The notes: generated by a model from the sequence alone, not told the origin. Shown: positions 43,268-52,743, numbered from the stretch's first letter. The stretch: DNA of 57,040 nucleotides from Hungatella sp. UBA7603 (GCA_002478865.1 DLJZ01000014.1:56430-113469), one strand, 5' to 3'. Numbers and translations: made by a program.

Positions 43268-44200
43268 ATGGCAATTAACACATTAGCAACAGCAACGCTA
43301 TTTCAGAACACCCTGGATAAAGTAGCAATTCAGGAGGCCGTTACCGGTTGGATGGATTCCAATGCCGGACAGGTGATTTACAATGGAGGAGCAGAGGTAA
43401 AGATTCCTAAAATGACCGTACAGGGCATGGGTGACTATGACCGTGATAATGGGTATCAGCAGGGTGGAGTTACTTTAGAATACGAAACCCGTAAAATGAC
43501 ACAGGATAGAGGTCGTAAGTTCCAGCTTGACCCGGTTGATATTAATGAAAACAATTTTGTTACCACTGCCGCCGCAGTAATGGGAGAATTCCAGCGCATG
43601 TATGTGGTACCGGAGATTGACGCATACCGTATATCGAAGATTGCAAGTGAAACGATCACAGCCAACAAGGCAGGAATGGTTTCCTACGGATATACGCCAG
43701 GTGCAACCGGAACATCCGCACTTCGCAAGGTTAAAGAAGGTATAAAGGCGATCCGTGAATCATACAATGGCCCGCTGGTGATCCATGCTACTCCTGATTT
43801 TATCATGGAATTAGAGATGGAGTTAACCGGAAAAATCATTAACACTACATTTGCCAAAGGCGGCATCGATACCGCAGTTCCTTCTGTAGATGGTGTTCCG
43901 ATTATTTCTACACCTTCCAATAGAATGTACACAGCCATTACTATTTATGACGGCAAGACACCTGGCCAGGAGCAGGGCGGATATATAAAAGGTGCGACAG
44001 CAAAAAACATCAATTTCATGGTGTTGCCTCGTACAACTCCTATTGCAATCACAAAGCAGGACATTATGAGAATCTTTGATCCGAACATCAACCAGAAGCT
44101 TAACGCATGGCAGATGGATTACAGACGTTTCCATGATATCTGGGTACTGGACAATAAACTAGATTCCATTTACTTAAATGTTAAAGAACCAAAAGAATAA
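43268..44200 (+). CDS. major capsid protein
   Basis: Main structural protein of the head, 310 residues, HK97-fold type without a delta domain. Recognisable features are the opening TATLFQNTLDKVAIQEAVTGW, the central KIPKMTVQGMGDYDRDNGYQQG, and the end NAWQMDYRRFHDIWVLDNK. It is preceded by the scaffold gene and followed by connector genes, as usual. Confidence 0.92.
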   Translation: MAINTLATATLFQNTLDKVAIQEAVTGWMDSNAGQVIYNGGAEVKIPKMTVQGMGDYDRDNGYQQGGVTLEYETRKMTQDRGRKFQLDPVDINENNFVTTAAAVMGEFQRMYVVPEIDAYRISKIASETITANKAGMVSYGYTPGATGTSALRKVKEGIKAIRESYNGPLVIHATPDFIMELEMELTGKIINTTFAKGGIDTAVPSVDGVPIISTPSNRMYTAITIYDGKTPGQEQGGYIKGATAKNINFMVLPRTTPIAITKQDIMRIFDPNINQKLNAWQMDYRRFHDIWVLDNKLDSIYLNVKEPKE

Positions 44201-44211
44201 GGAGGTACCGC

Positions 44212-44481
44212 ATGAGGCTGATAAAAGGAAATGTTGAAAGAATTGTTAAGGACGATGTAAAAGCTTCAAAGCTTATTGCAGATGGTTTTAAGGAATTGAA
44301 TGAAGCTAAGGAGGTAGAACCTGAGAAACAGGCAGAACCCGAAATTCCACCAGATCCGGAAAAGAGTCTGGAGGATATGACGGTGCCTGAGTTAAAGACC
44401 CTGGCAAAGGAAAGGGGCATTGATGGAGCCTCTTCTCTGAACAGAGATGATTTACTCTCTGTACTAAAGGAAGTGGAATAA
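44212..44481 (+). CDS. head-region protein with Rho-N/SAP-like domain
   Basis: An 89-residue protein. Its acidic, proline-rich middle leads to a C-terminal helix-extended-loop-helix (LEDMTVPELKTLAKERGI...LNRDDLLSVLKE) of the Rho N-terminal/SAP type. Such proteins often follow the capsid gene and may be head-fibre or DNA-contact accessories. AAGGAGG precedes the ATG. Confidence 0.75.
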   Translation: MRLIKGNVERIVKDDVKASKLIADGFKELNEAKEVEPEKQAEPEIPPDPEKSLEDMTVPELKTLAKERGIDGASSLNRDDLLSVLKEVE

Positions 44482-44841
44482 ATGGAAGATGTTGAAAAAC
44501 TGAAAAAGCTTACCGGGGAGAGTGATACTGAATTGCTCTCCCTTTTGCTTGATGATGCGAAGGAATTCGTCCTATCCTACACAAACCGGACGCAGCTTCC
44601 TCCAGCGTTACAGAAAACAGTTCGTGATCTGGCTGTGATTGCCCTTAATCGCATGGGAACAGAGGGAGAGTCCAGCCGAAGCGAAGGCGGGGAAAGTTAC
44701 AGTTTTGAAGATGCTCCCAAGCACATATATGGCGTACTTGACCGTTACCGGCTGGTACGGATAGGAGGCAAAGCCTATGAGATTAAAAAGGAATCGGCTG
44801 AAACAATACCATCACAGGACAGCAGTACCGAAAAAGGATAA
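44482..44841 (+). CDS. head-tail connector (adaptor) protein
   Basis: A 119-residue helical adaptor of the SPP1 gp15/HK97 gp6 type. TGESDTELLSLLLDDAKEFVLSYTNR at the N-terminus is the family's signature helix pair. It joins the portal to the head-closure protein. It begins immediately after the previous stop and overlaps the next gene by 65 bases. Confidence 0.85.
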   Translation: MEDVEKLKKLTGESDTELLSLLLDDAKEFVLSYTNRTQLPPALQKTVRDLAVIALNRMGTEGESSRSEGGESYSFEDAPKHIYGVLDRYRLVRIGGKAYEIKKESAETIPSQDSSTEKG

Positions 44842-45148
44842 TGAAGGTAACTCATTTATACAGTATGATCCAGGAACCCCTATGACTGCGGAAATCTGGC
44901 CCGCTGGAGGAAAACTCCAGGCTGAACTATACGGGCAAAAGCTTTCTTACATCCGTAACTGCCGGATTGATGGAGAATACAAGGTACAGACGGATGCAAA
45001 GGGTAAGATCAGCTATCTTTTTGGTACCAAAGCAATCCGGGAAGGGGACGGTATCTGTGTTTATGTCCCTGGTGAATCAAACCCGGATTATAAAATCATA
45101 GCAATCCGGCCATACCGGCACCTCTACATGGAATTGGAGAAAATATAA
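44777..45148 (+). CDS. head closure protein
   Basis: A 123-residue beta-rich protein in the position of the stopper. AEIWPAGGKLQAELYGQKLSY and the ending IIAIRPYRHLYMELEK fit the siphovirus closure family. The start lies inside the connector gene. The first 25 basic residues may be unstructured. Confidence 0.75.
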   Translation: MRLKRNRLKQYHHRTAVPKKDNEGNSFIQYDPGTPMTAEIWPAGGKLQAELYGQKLSYIRNCRIDGEYKVQTDAKGKISYLFGTKAIREGDGICVYVPGESNPDYKIIAIRPYRHLYMELEKI

Positions 45149-45684
45149 TGGCAGGGAATATCAAAGGGCTTGATAAGCTGATGAAGAAGTACGGCACTCT
45201 TGCCACACAAGTAGTTGGCCAGAGCATGGAAAAAGCGGTAGGAACCTCTATCAAAATGGTTCAGGCCGAGGCAAAGTTAATGTGTCCCGTTAATGATGGA
45301 GAGTTGAGACAAAGCATCATGACGGATACGGAGGTGCAGGACGGAAAAGTGACGGGTACTATTTACACCAATAAAAAACACGGCCCTTATGTGGAGTTTG
45401 GTACCGGACCGGCTGGAGAGGCAGATCACGCAGGCATCTCCCCTTCTGTTTCGCCATCCTATTCACAGTCCCCCTGGTGGATCCATGAAAGCCAGATTGA
45501 TGCAGCTACGGCTGAGAAGTACCACATGTTTTATATAGATACACCAGAAGGACGTTTCTATCAGAGCTCTGGCCAGGCCGCACAACCATTTATGTATCCG
45601 GCTCTTAAGAACAATGAGGAACGGGCCACCCATAACATAAAGAATTATCTGGCAAGAGAGATCAGAAAGGCGGTAAAACAATGA
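45148..45684 (+). CDS. HK97-gp10-like tail completion protein
   Basis: A 178-residue protein of the HK97 gp10/minor tail family. KMVQAEAKLMCPVNDGELRQSI and then KHGPYVEFGTGPAG are the recognised motifs. It helps join the tail to the head. One-base overlap with the closure gene; the stop overlaps the next start. Confidence 0.88.
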   Translation: MAGNIKGLDKLMKKYGTLATQVVGQSMEKAVGTSIKMVQAEAKLMCPVNDGELRQSIMTDTEVQDGKVTGTIYTNKKHGPYVEFGTGPAGEADHAGISPSVSPSYSQSPWWIHESQIDAATAEKYHMFYIDTPEGRFYQSSGQAAQPFMYPALKNNEERATHNIKNYLAREIRKAVKQ

Positions 45685-46040
45685 TTAATGTAAAAGATCA
45701 AGTATATATGGCTCTGCTCACCGTTACGGAAAATGTAAGCGATAATTATCCAAGAGATTGGAAACAGGATCTTGCAATTCAGTATATGGAAGAAGATAAC
45801 AAGGTTGTGGAATACACAGACATGAAAGAACAGAAAGCCTATTGCCGGTATCGAATTGATATCTGGTCGGGAAAGAGTACTTCTGCGGCATCGGTTGCAG
45901 TAGATGGAGCCATAGCAGCCTTAGGGCTTAAACGTACTCAATGTACGGACGTAGAGGATCCGAGCGGATTGAAACATAAACAAATGCGATATGAAATGGT
46001 AATCGACGTAAAGACAGGGCAGGTATATCACAATGATTAG
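45681..46040 (+). CDS. tail terminator/completion protein
   Basis: A 119-residue protein between the gp10-like gene and the tail tube, the usual place of the tail terminator. It shows an alpha-beta plan (VKDQVYMALLTVTENVSDNYP, then KAYCRYRIDIWSGKSTSAASVAVD). Assignment rests mostly on position. Confidence 0.75.
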   Translation: MINVKDQVYMALLTVTENVSDNYPRDWKQDLAIQYMEEDNKVVEYTDMKEQKAYCRYRIDIWSGKSTSAASVAVDGAIAALGLKRTQCTDVEDPSGLKHKQMRYEMVIDVKTGQVYHND

Positions 46041-46055
46041 AAGGGAGATAGATAA

Positions 46056-46469
46056 ATGTTAACAAATGGCATAACGCTAGGTATGAAGAAAAAAGGGGCA
46101 ACCGCCTTTGCTATTCTAGCAGGGCTTAAGGAAGTACCTGAACTTGGAGTGGATCCGGAGAAGGTAGACAATACCACTCTAGCGGATACGATGAAACATT
46201 CCGAGCTTGGCATTGGTGATCCTGGTGATCTGGCCTATAAGTTTAAATGGGAGAATGGTACAAATTCCTCATACCGAGCGCTTCGGGAGGTAGCAGACGC
46301 TAAGGAAACAGTATCCTTTGAGCAAACGTTTCCTGACGGTACAAAGTTCCATTTTGACGCACAGTGTAGCGTCAAGGTCAGCGGTGGCGGTGTAAATGCA
46401 GCTGTTGAGTTTACACTTAATCTTGGATTACAAACAGATATTGTAGTTGTTAATCCAACAGGAGAATAA
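46056..46469 (+). CDS. major tail tube protein
   Basis: A 137-residue beta-sandwich protein (ITLGMKKKGATAFAILAGLKEVPELG; FHFDAQCSVKVSGGGV) just ahead of the tail chaperone genes. It would polymerise into the siphovirus tail tube. AAGGGAGA precedes the ATG. Confidence 0.85.
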   Translation: MLTNGITLGMKKKGATAFAILAGLKEVPELGVDPEKVDNTTLADTMKHSELGIGDPGDLAYKFKWENGTNSSYRALREVADAKETVSFEQTFPDGTKFHFDAQCSVKVSGGGVNAAVEFTLNLGLQTDIVVVNPTGE

Positions 46470-46489
46470 GGGAAGGAAGGTAATACATA

Positions 46490-46924
46490 ATGGAATATGG
46501 TTTAGATGATGAGAAGGTAGTAACCGAAGAAAAGAAAGAAGATGCTACCAAAACAAAGCGTGCGCCCTTTGCTTACTGGGAGGTAGGGGGTAAGGAGTAT
46601 AAATTAAAGCTTACAACTGCGGTGATTTGTCAGTTAGAAGATAAGTTTAAATGTAACTTGATGAATATTCTCCAGAATTCTGGAGGGATGCCACCTCTGG
46701 CCATGATGCTCACCATTGCTCAGGGAGCTATGAAAACATGGGAGCATGGAATTAAATATATCGATGTACAAAACATGTTTGACAAGTACTGCGAAGATGG
46801 AGGTACTCAGCTGTCTTTCATGACAGATGTCTTCATGCCTATTTACAGCGTATCTGGTTTTTTCTCGGAGGACCAGCAGACGGAAATGGATCGGAAGCTG
46901 GAGGCTGTGAAAGAAGAAATGTAA
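46490..46924 (+). CDS. tail assembly chaperone G (DUF6096-like)
   Basis: A 144-residue chaperone that coats the tape measure during tail assembly. The core APFAYWEVGGKEYKLKLTTAVICQLED matches the clostridial phage chaperone family. Near the 3' end, TTTTTTC at 46858-46864 is a classical slippery heptamer in the right phase, so part of the ribosomes should shift to the -1 frame. Confidence 0.85.
   Translation: MEYGLDDEKVVTEEKKEDATKTKRAPFAYWEVGGKEYKLKLTTAVICQLEDKFKCNLMNILQNSGGMPPLAMMLTIAQGAMKTWEHGIKYIDVQNMFDKYCEDGGTQLSFMTDVFMPIYSVSGFFSEDQQTEMDRKLEAVKEEM
46858..46864 (+). promoter_or_regulatory. -1 ribosomal frameshift site in tail chaperone
   Basis: T-TTT-TTC in the zero frame (codons TTT 46859 and TTC 46862) fits X-XXY-YYZ. 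The -1 frame is open from here through 47325, giving a G-GT fusion of about 279 residues. Confidence 0.6.
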
Positions 46925-47328
46925 GTTACACCTTATCGGATTATATCGGTGAGCTTTATCCGATTGCGCTTGATTGTGGTATTGCTATAGATTGTTTCTG
47001 GTTACTGTCCATAGGGGAGATACAAGACATTATGGAAAGCTACGAGCGAAAAGATCGAAAGCAGACAAAACAACGGCTCATAGAAAAACATTTTCTGGCG
47101 CAGGATATTGCCCAATATGTAAGCCTTGTTATCAACGGTTCGAAGGATTCGCAGATATTAGAATTATGGGACTACTTTCCGGAACTGTTCGAAAACCAAG
47201 GTTCTGAAATCAATAAGAAAAAGCAAGAACAGGAAGTGGCGGTATACAAAGCTCAGATGATCGACTTTGCACACCGTCATAACCATGCCAGAATAGGAGG
47301 TGATAAAGCTGGAAGGCATGACACTTGA
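46864..47328 (+). CDS. tail assembly chaperone GT extension (-1 frame)
   Basis: The -1 frame continues from the slippery site. After a Gly-rich linker it reads as real protein from about 46921 (VSYTLSDYIGELYPIALDCG; then GEIQDIMESYERKDRKQ), well before the first ATG at 47032. That pattern argues for synthesis as a G-GT fusion, as in lambda and most siphoviruses. The T part binds the tape measure and tail tube. Confidence 0.75.
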   Translation, partial: LGGPADGNGSEAGGCERRNVSYTLSDYIGELYPIALDCGIAIDCFWLLSIGEIQDIMESYERKDRKQTKQRLIEKHFLAQDIAQYVSLVINGSKDSQILELWDYFPELFENQGSEINKKKQEQEVAVYKAQMIDFAHRHNHARIGGDKAGRHDT

Positions 47329-50314
47329 AAAGCTGCAGGTAATTATTGAGGCATATACAAAGCCTTATCGTGATGAACTGGAAAAGGTGAAAAAGCAAAC
47401 TGCCAACACAGCGAATCACGTGGAGCGGCAGACTGCAAAAATGGCATCTTCTTTTAAAAAGATCGCTGGGGTGGTTGCAGCAGCTCTCAGTATTACCGCT
47501 ATTGTGGCATTTGGGAAATCTTGCATTGAGCTGGGGTCCAATCTGACGGAAGTACAGAACGTTGTTGACGTTACGTTTGGATCCATGAGTAAGCAGGTAA
47601 ACGCCTTTTCCAAGAATGCCATAACTCAGTTTGGCCTATCAGAATTAACAGCCAAGAAATACATGGGTACATACGGGGCTATGGCGAAAGCGTTCGGAGT
47701 CACTGGGGAAGCTGGCTATCAAATGTCAGCGGCCATTACTGGTCTTACTGGTGACGTAGCATCATTTTATAATCTCTCCACCGATGAAGCATATACAAAG
47801 CTAAAAAGTATCTTCACAGGTGAAACCGAAAGCTTAAAAGATCTTGGCGTGGTTATGACACAGACTGCCCTGGATCAATATGCCTTAAATAATGGGCTTG
47901 GAAAAACATCAGCTAAAATGACGGAGCAGGAAAAGGTAATGCTCCGCTATCAGTTCGTTATGAGTTCCCTGGCCGATGCGTCCGGGGACTTTTCAAGAAC
48001 GTCCCACCAGTGGGCGAATCAAGTGCGGGTTTTGCAACTGCAATTTGAATCCTTCAAAGCAACTATCGGACAGGGGCTTATTAATGCCTTTACACCTGTA
48101 ATCCAGGTGATTAATACGGTTCTTTCCAAACTCCAGACGATGGCAAATTACTTCAAAGCATTTACTTCGGCTTTGTTCGGTGATGCCAGCGGCGGCAGCA
48201 GTGATGTGGCCGGTACTATGGAGAATGCAGCCGGATCTTCTGGGGCGGTAGCGGATAACCTGGGCAATGCCGCTAAGTCAGCCAAAGAAATGAATAAGCA
48301 ACTGAGCGCATTCGATGAACTTAATAATTTGAGTGCTGGTAGCGGTGGAAGTGGAGGAGGATCTGGCAGTGTTGGTGGAGCTGTTCCGGATTTCGGTAAT
48401 TTATCTGGAGAATTGTTTTCTGATGTAACAGTCAATCCTGCGGTAGAAGAGGCAGCACAGAAGGTCAAGGAAATGCTGGAAGCCATCAAGGAAGCAGCAG
48501 AGCCGACAAAGGAAGCTTTGCAGCGGCTATGGGACGAAGGCCTTTCAAAGCTTGGGGCATTCGTATGGACAGGGCTTAGTGACTTTTACCATGAGTTTTT
48601 AGTACCTCTTGGGAAGTGGACGCTTGGAACTGGTATTCCTATGTTTGCAGATGCGGTAAATAATTTTCTTCTAAAGGTAGACTGGCTGGCAATTAATGAA
48701 GCACTGAAAAACTTCTGGAAGGCACTGGAGCCGTTTGCCGAAAAGGTAGGAGAAGGACTCCTGAAATTTTTTAATGACTTGCTGAAAGTAGGAGCGAGCT
48801 TTATCAATATCGTTATACCGGGAGGATTAAACGGGATTGCTTCGGCTCTTAAAAAAATAAATCCAGATCAAGCGGAAAGCATAGGCTATGGGATTGGACT
48901 GATAGCAACAAGTCTTGGAGCATTAAAGCTTGTGTGGGCAGGATTTAAAGGGGCAGATAAATTGCTTAAGTTTTTAGATAAACTATTTTTATTTGCTGCG
49001 ACACCTTCCTTTGGAATAACTCTCACATTGACTGTTATAGGTGGCACCGTTGCAGCTTACATAATGGCGCTTGACAAACTAAAAGAATACAAAAAGGATC
49101 CTGTAAAGGTGCAAGCTGAATGGGACGCAAATAAGGAAGATACCAAGAAGAAAAATAAGTGGGGAATGGGAAGCCGGTATGCACAACAGGCAGAGGCAAC
49201 AGACGCCTACTTAAATGACAATGCCTACAAAAAGCAGTTTGAAGCCTTTAATCATTGGGTTGAAGAAGGCAAGAAGATCAGACAGCAGGCCGGGGAAGAT
49301 CAGTCTAAACAGCTTGACGAAATCAATAAGAATTTTCAAACCAAATGGAACGACTTTAAAACCTGGTGGAGCAATACAGGGGTTGCTTTATGGTGGGAGA
49401 ACGATGTGTCGCCCTGGTTTACGGCTGAGAAATGGAGTAGCTTATTTGACAACATGAAGACCAGCTTAAAGAAAAAATGGGATGAGACGGTAGGCGTTTG
49501 GTCCGCTGATATTCAGAATTGGTGGGACAGCAATGTTTCTCCGTGGTTCACTGCAGACAGATGGAATACGGTTTACGGAAATATAAAAACCAGTCTGAAA
49601 AGCACCTGGGACAATACCGTGGTGCAGTGGTCCGCCGATATTTCTAACTGGTGGGGGACGAATGTTGCCCCATGGTTTACCACTCAAAAATGGAGTGAGC
49701 TATATAAGACCATAAAGGATACCCTTAAAAAGACCTGGGACGAAACTGTGGGACAATGGAAGTCTGGCATATCAAACTGGTGGGATAAAGAAGTAAGCCC
49801 CTGGTTTACCATGGAGAAGTGGAAAGGTATCATGTCAAAGGTACCCGATGCATTTACAACCACGTTCAGTAATGCGATTTCTGGAGCCAGGAGCCTGTTT
49901 AATAAGTTCATTGACTGGCTGAACGAAAAGATGAAATTTCAGTGGGACAGCGTAGAGATTGCTGGTCAGACCATTGTAGAAGGTGGTTCCTTTCAGCTCT
50001 TTAAGATTCCAAACATTCCGGCATATGCTTCTGGTGGATATCCAAGTACAGGAGAAATGTTCCTGGCCAGAGAATCCGGACCGGAGCTAGTTGGCCGGAT
50101 CGGAAACAGGACAGCAGTTGCTAATAATGATCAAATCACCACGGCAATGAAGAATGCAATTATTGAGGGAATATTGGAGGTAGCTCCTGCTCTTGTAGGA
50201 AAAGGAGAAACTAACTTTTATCTGGAGCCAGATGCCGAAGGGATTTTCAAACTTGTTCAAAAAAAGAATGAGGAACACATAAGAAATACTGGAAAGAGTG
50301 CTTTCCAGACTTAA
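47309..50314 (+). CDS. tape measure protein
   Basis: About 1,000 residues; sets tail length and exits with DNA. An N-terminal charged coiled coil is followed by a hydrophobic stretch (AGVVAAALSITAIVAFG) and the family region ELGSNLTEVQNVVDVTFG. The middle has hydrophobic helices and a Gly/Ser linker near residue 350. Four Trp-rich repeats lie near 700-850. AGGAGG at 47295-47300 best fits CTG 47309 as start; GTG 47300 overlaps the ribosome site and ATG 47318 is far. Confidence 0.92.
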   Translation: MEGMTLEKLQVIIEAYTKPYRDELEKVKKQTANTANHVERQTAKMASSFKKIAGVVAAALSITAIVAFGKSCIELGSNLTEVQNVVDVTFGSMSKQVNAFSKNAITQFGLSELTAKKYMGTYGAMAKAFGVTGEAGYQMSAAITGLTGDVASFYNLSTDEAYTKLKSIFTGETESLKDLGVVMTQTALDQYALNNGLGKTSAKMTEQEKVMLRYQFVMSSLADASGDFSRTSHQWANQVRVLQLQFESFKATIGQGLINAFTPVIQVINTVLSKLQTMANYFKAFTSALFGDASGGSSDVAGTMENAAGSSGAVADNLGNAAKSAKEMNKQLSAFDELNNLSAGSGGSGGGSGSVGGAVPDFGNLSGELFSDVTVNPAVEEAAQKVKEMLEAIKEAAEPTKEALQRLWDEGLSKLGAFVWTGLSDFYHEFLVPLGKWTLGTGIPMFADAVNNFLLKVDWLAINEALKNFWKALEPFAEKVGEGLLKFFNDLLKVGASFINIVIPGGLNGIASALKKINPDQAESIGYGIGLIATSLGALKLVWAGFKGADKLLKFLDKLFLFAATPSFGITLTLTVIGGTVAAYIMALDKLKEYKKDPVKVQAEWDANKEDTKKKNKWGMGSRYAQQAEATDAYLNDNAYKKQFEAFNHWVEEGKKIRQQAGEDQSKQLDEINKNFQTKWNDFKTWWSNTGVALWWENDVSPWFTAEKWSSLFDNMKTSLKKKWDETVGVWSADIQNWWDSNVSPWFTADRWNTVYGNIKTSLKSTWDNTVVQWSADISNWWGTNVAPWFTTQKWSELYKTIKDTLKKTWDETVGQWKSGISNWWDKEVSPWFTMEKWKGIMSKVPDAFTTTFSNAISGARSLFNKFIDWLNEKMKFQWDSVEIAGQTIVEGGSFQLFKIPNIPAYASGGYPSTGEMFLARESGPELVGRIGNRTAVANNDQITTAMKNAIIEGILEVAPALVGKGETNFYLEPDAEGIFKLVQKKNEEHIRNTGKSAFQT
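49380..49840 (+). repeat. four tandem Trp-rich repeats inside the tape measure
   Basis: Units of about 126-132 bases (42-44 residues) share the pattern WW..NVSPWFT..KW, then a K-rich helix (LKKKWDETVG-W). Copies begin near 49390, 49516, 49648 and 49779. Repeat number would change tail length. Confidence 0.8.
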
Positions 50315-50319
50315 TTATG

Positions 50320-50347
50320 AGCGCCTGGGATTCCTGGGCGCTTTTAT
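50320..50347 (+). terminator. terminator-like hairpin after the tape measure gene
   Basis: AGCGCC pairs with GGCGCT, extended by GGGA/TCCT inside, followed by TTTATC. It may reduce expression of downstream tail-tip genes. Confidence 0.55.
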
Positions 50348-50372
50348 CATGGAGAAAAGGAGAGTGATGCCT

Positions 50373-50756
50373 ATGTCCTATCAGGGGTATTTATTAAAGG
50401 TTGATGGAGTGGTATTTCCAAACAATTTCATATCCAGTGGAAGTTTTTCTATATCCCCCAATCAGAGGCAGGATTTGGACTCCTACCGGGATAGTACAGG
50501 ATACTTACACCGGAATATTGTCCCTCATAAGATAACTAAGATTGAGTTTAATACAAAGCTTCTGCATGAAGCGGATAAGGTGGCTTTGGAGAGTCTCTTG
50601 GCCAACCGAGATAAATTCACATTGGAATACTGGAACAATGGATATCAGACAGGAACATTCTACAGCACAGATCCTAAGTATGAAATTTATGACGTGGACA
50701 GTGTGAGCGGAGATATCCGTTATAAGCCGGTGCGGTTAGCCATGATAGAATATTAG
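50373..50756 (+). CDS. distal tail protein (DUF6711-like)
   Basis: A 127-residue protein between tape measure and tail hub, the place of a short distal tail or baseplate protein. It opens SYQGYLLKVDGVVFPNNFI and has a beta-rich plan (IEFNTKLLHEADKVALESLL). ATG 50373 is chosen for spacing to AAAGGAGAG; 50367 is too close. Confidence 0.75.
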   Translation: MSYQGYLLKVDGVVFPNNFISSGSFSISPNQRQDLDSYRDSTGYLHRNIVPHKITKIEFNTKLLHEADKVALESLLANRDKFTLEYWNNGYQTGTFYSTDPKYEIYDVDSVSGDIRYKPVRLAMIEY

Positions 50757-50766
50757 GAGGTAAGGT

Positions 50767-52743
50767 GTGCTAAGTATACCAGAGGAAATAAAAGCCCTGT
50801 ATCGGGCTGACAATAGCAACAGCGAAACCGTAAGGTTATTAAAATTGCGCTTTTATGATGATGCGATTAATCTGATCTATCCTAGTGAAGAACTATGGCC
50901 GTCCGATGATCTTTTTCCGGTAGATGATACACCTCTCCTGCTTGTGGGAGAAGATCAAATTACTTATGAGTCCTTAAGCATTAACCAGATGCTTTGCTCC
51001 AGTGAGTCATTGACATTCGGGGAGTGCAATGCGTCCAACATAGAAATTACCGTGGCTGATGTTACCATGGACGTAACGGGGAAAGAGTTTACCTTATCCG
51101 TAGAGGTTGGCGGCTATGAGATGATGATGGGAATTTATAAGGTGGATAGCTTTGAACGTCAAGCAGACCGAAGGCTCAGAAAGATAGTTGCCTATGACCG
51201 CATGTTAAACTTTGATGTTGATGTGTCAGGCTGGTATCGTGGGCTTATATTTCCAATGTCGTTAAAGCAATACCGAAATTCCTTGTGTGATTTTATTGGA
51301 ATCCGTCAGAAGGAGATTACACTCCCCTTAGACAATATGGAGGTCACAAGGTCTATTGATCCATCGAAACTTTCCGGACGGGATGCCATGAAAGCAATCT
51401 GTGAGATAAACGGGTGCTTTGGCCAGATTGATATAACAGGAAAATTCAAGTATGTATTCCTGGGAGCGTCCGGGCTTTTTCCTTCGGAGGAACTTTATCC
51501 GGCAGATGATTTGTTTCCTTCTCAGATGGAGGGAGAAAACCTGTCACACTATAAGCCGTCAGGTACCACTTATGAGGACTTCTTGGTCTATGGGATAGAT
51601 AAGGTACAGATACGCCAGGAAGAAGGTGATATAGGAGCCTCCTACGGGGCAGGGACCAACACTTACACCATACAGGGTAATTTCCTCGCCTATGGTAAAA
51701 GCGCGCAGGAACTGCTTAATATTGCCGCTAATGTACATAACAATATCAGTCGAAAGGTATACCGGCCCTGTAAGATCGTAACACAGGCACTTCCCTGGGT
51801 TGAACCAGGGGACGGAATTATCTGTTATACTTCGGACGATGTGATTGAAACTTACTGTCTGAAGCGTACCATAAAAGGCATTCAAGCCATGATGGACACA
51901 TTCGAAGCCAGCGGAACCAGAGAGAGAAGGGAAAGCTTTGGAATCGGTACACAGATCATACAACTTGAAGGAAAGACGGCCGTCATTAAAAAGTCAGTGG
52001 AAGAAGTATCTGTCCGAGTAACGGATTTAAAAGCTGAAACCGAAGCGCAGTTTAAAATAACCGCTGACAATATTATTGCAGAAGTAACTAGGGCGCAGCA
52101 AGCAGAGGCTTTATTGAGTATAAGAGCAGATCAGATAGCCTTGTCAGTCACAAACCTTGCTAACAATACCAATTCCCGGTTTGAGCAGACGGCGCAGCAG
52201 ATATTACTGAAAGTAAGTAAAGGTGATGTATCTTCCCAGTTATCTATTGAACCGGGTGATGTTATTATCAAAACAAATAGATTGTCGTGGGAGTCTGATT
52301 TTTCCAGCATGACCAATGATGGAAAACTTACCTGCCGAAACATTAATGCAATAAATGGTTCTTTCTCTGGTAGATTGGCAACAAGTGTATTCTATGCAGA
52401 CAATGATCTAGTGCGCTTTGGAGATTATCAAGTAAGTGCAAATGGAACCGGAACGCTTATGTCAGCTAATGGATTGGTTAATATTACAGATACATTTTCT
52501 TCCGGACCTTTAAATGAATTTGCAAGCCTCACAGTTGGCAGTGATTCAAGATCGGACTCTGTAAGTATTAAGGGAACCGGAGACGTTGAGACTGCAAGAT
52601 TTAGATGCAGACAAGACTATTACTTTGAGGACCGCTGGACCGAAGGCATGGGAGCGCTAGACATGTTTAAACAAGTGTATAATAGGTTAGATGCGATAAG
52701 GTATTCAATTCAAAATATGGGAGGGAATGTTGACTGGGATTAG
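50767..52743 (+). CDS. tail hub/endopeptidase-type protein
   Basis: A 658-residue tail-tip protein. The N-terminal ~390 residues are the prophage tail hub fold (LYRADNSNSETVRLLKLRFYDD; VGGYEMMMGIYKVDSFERQADRR). Two related acidic segments (PSEELWPSDDLFPVDD and PSEELYPADDLFPS) occur at about 38 and 238. A coiled coil near 400-480 and a beta-rich end carry the fibres. Start GTG 50767 after TAGGAGG. Confidence 0.85.
   Translation: MLSIPEEIKALYRADNSNSETVRLLKLRFYDDAINLIYPSEELWPSDDLFPVDDTPLLLVGEDQITYESLSINQMLCSSESLTFGECNASNIEITVADVTMDVTGKEFTLSVEVGGYEMMMGIYKVDSFERQADRRLRKIVAYDRMLNFDVDVSGWYRGLIFPMSLKQYRNSLCDFIGIRQKEITLPLDNMEVTRSIDPSKLSGRDAMKAICEINGCFGQIDITGKFKYVFLGASGLFPSEELYPADDLFPSQMEGENLSHYKPSGTTYEDFLVYGIDKVQIRQEEGDIGASYGAGTNTYTIQGNFLAYGKSAQELLNIAANVHNNISRKVYRPCKIVTQALPWVEPGDGIICYTSDDVIETYCLKRTIKGIQAMMDTFEASGTRERRESFGIGTQIIQLEGKTAVIKKSVEEVSVRVTDLKAETEAQFKITADNIIAEVTRAQQAEALLSIRADQIALSVTNLANNTNSRFEQTAQQILLKVSKGDVSSQLSIEPGDVIIKTNRLSWESDFSSMTNDGKLTCRNINAINGSFSGRLATSVFYADNDLVRFGDYQVSANGTGTLMSANGLVNITDTFSSGPLNEFASLTVGSDSRSDSVSIKGTGDVETARFRCRQDYYFEDRWTEGMGALDMFKQVYNRLDAIRYSIQNMGGNVDWD

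Noticed and set aside
47032..47328. Second tail chaperone starting at ATG 47032
   Set aside because: Protein-like sequence in the same frame extends upstream to about 46921 without any start codon, and a slippery heptamer connects it to the first chaperone.
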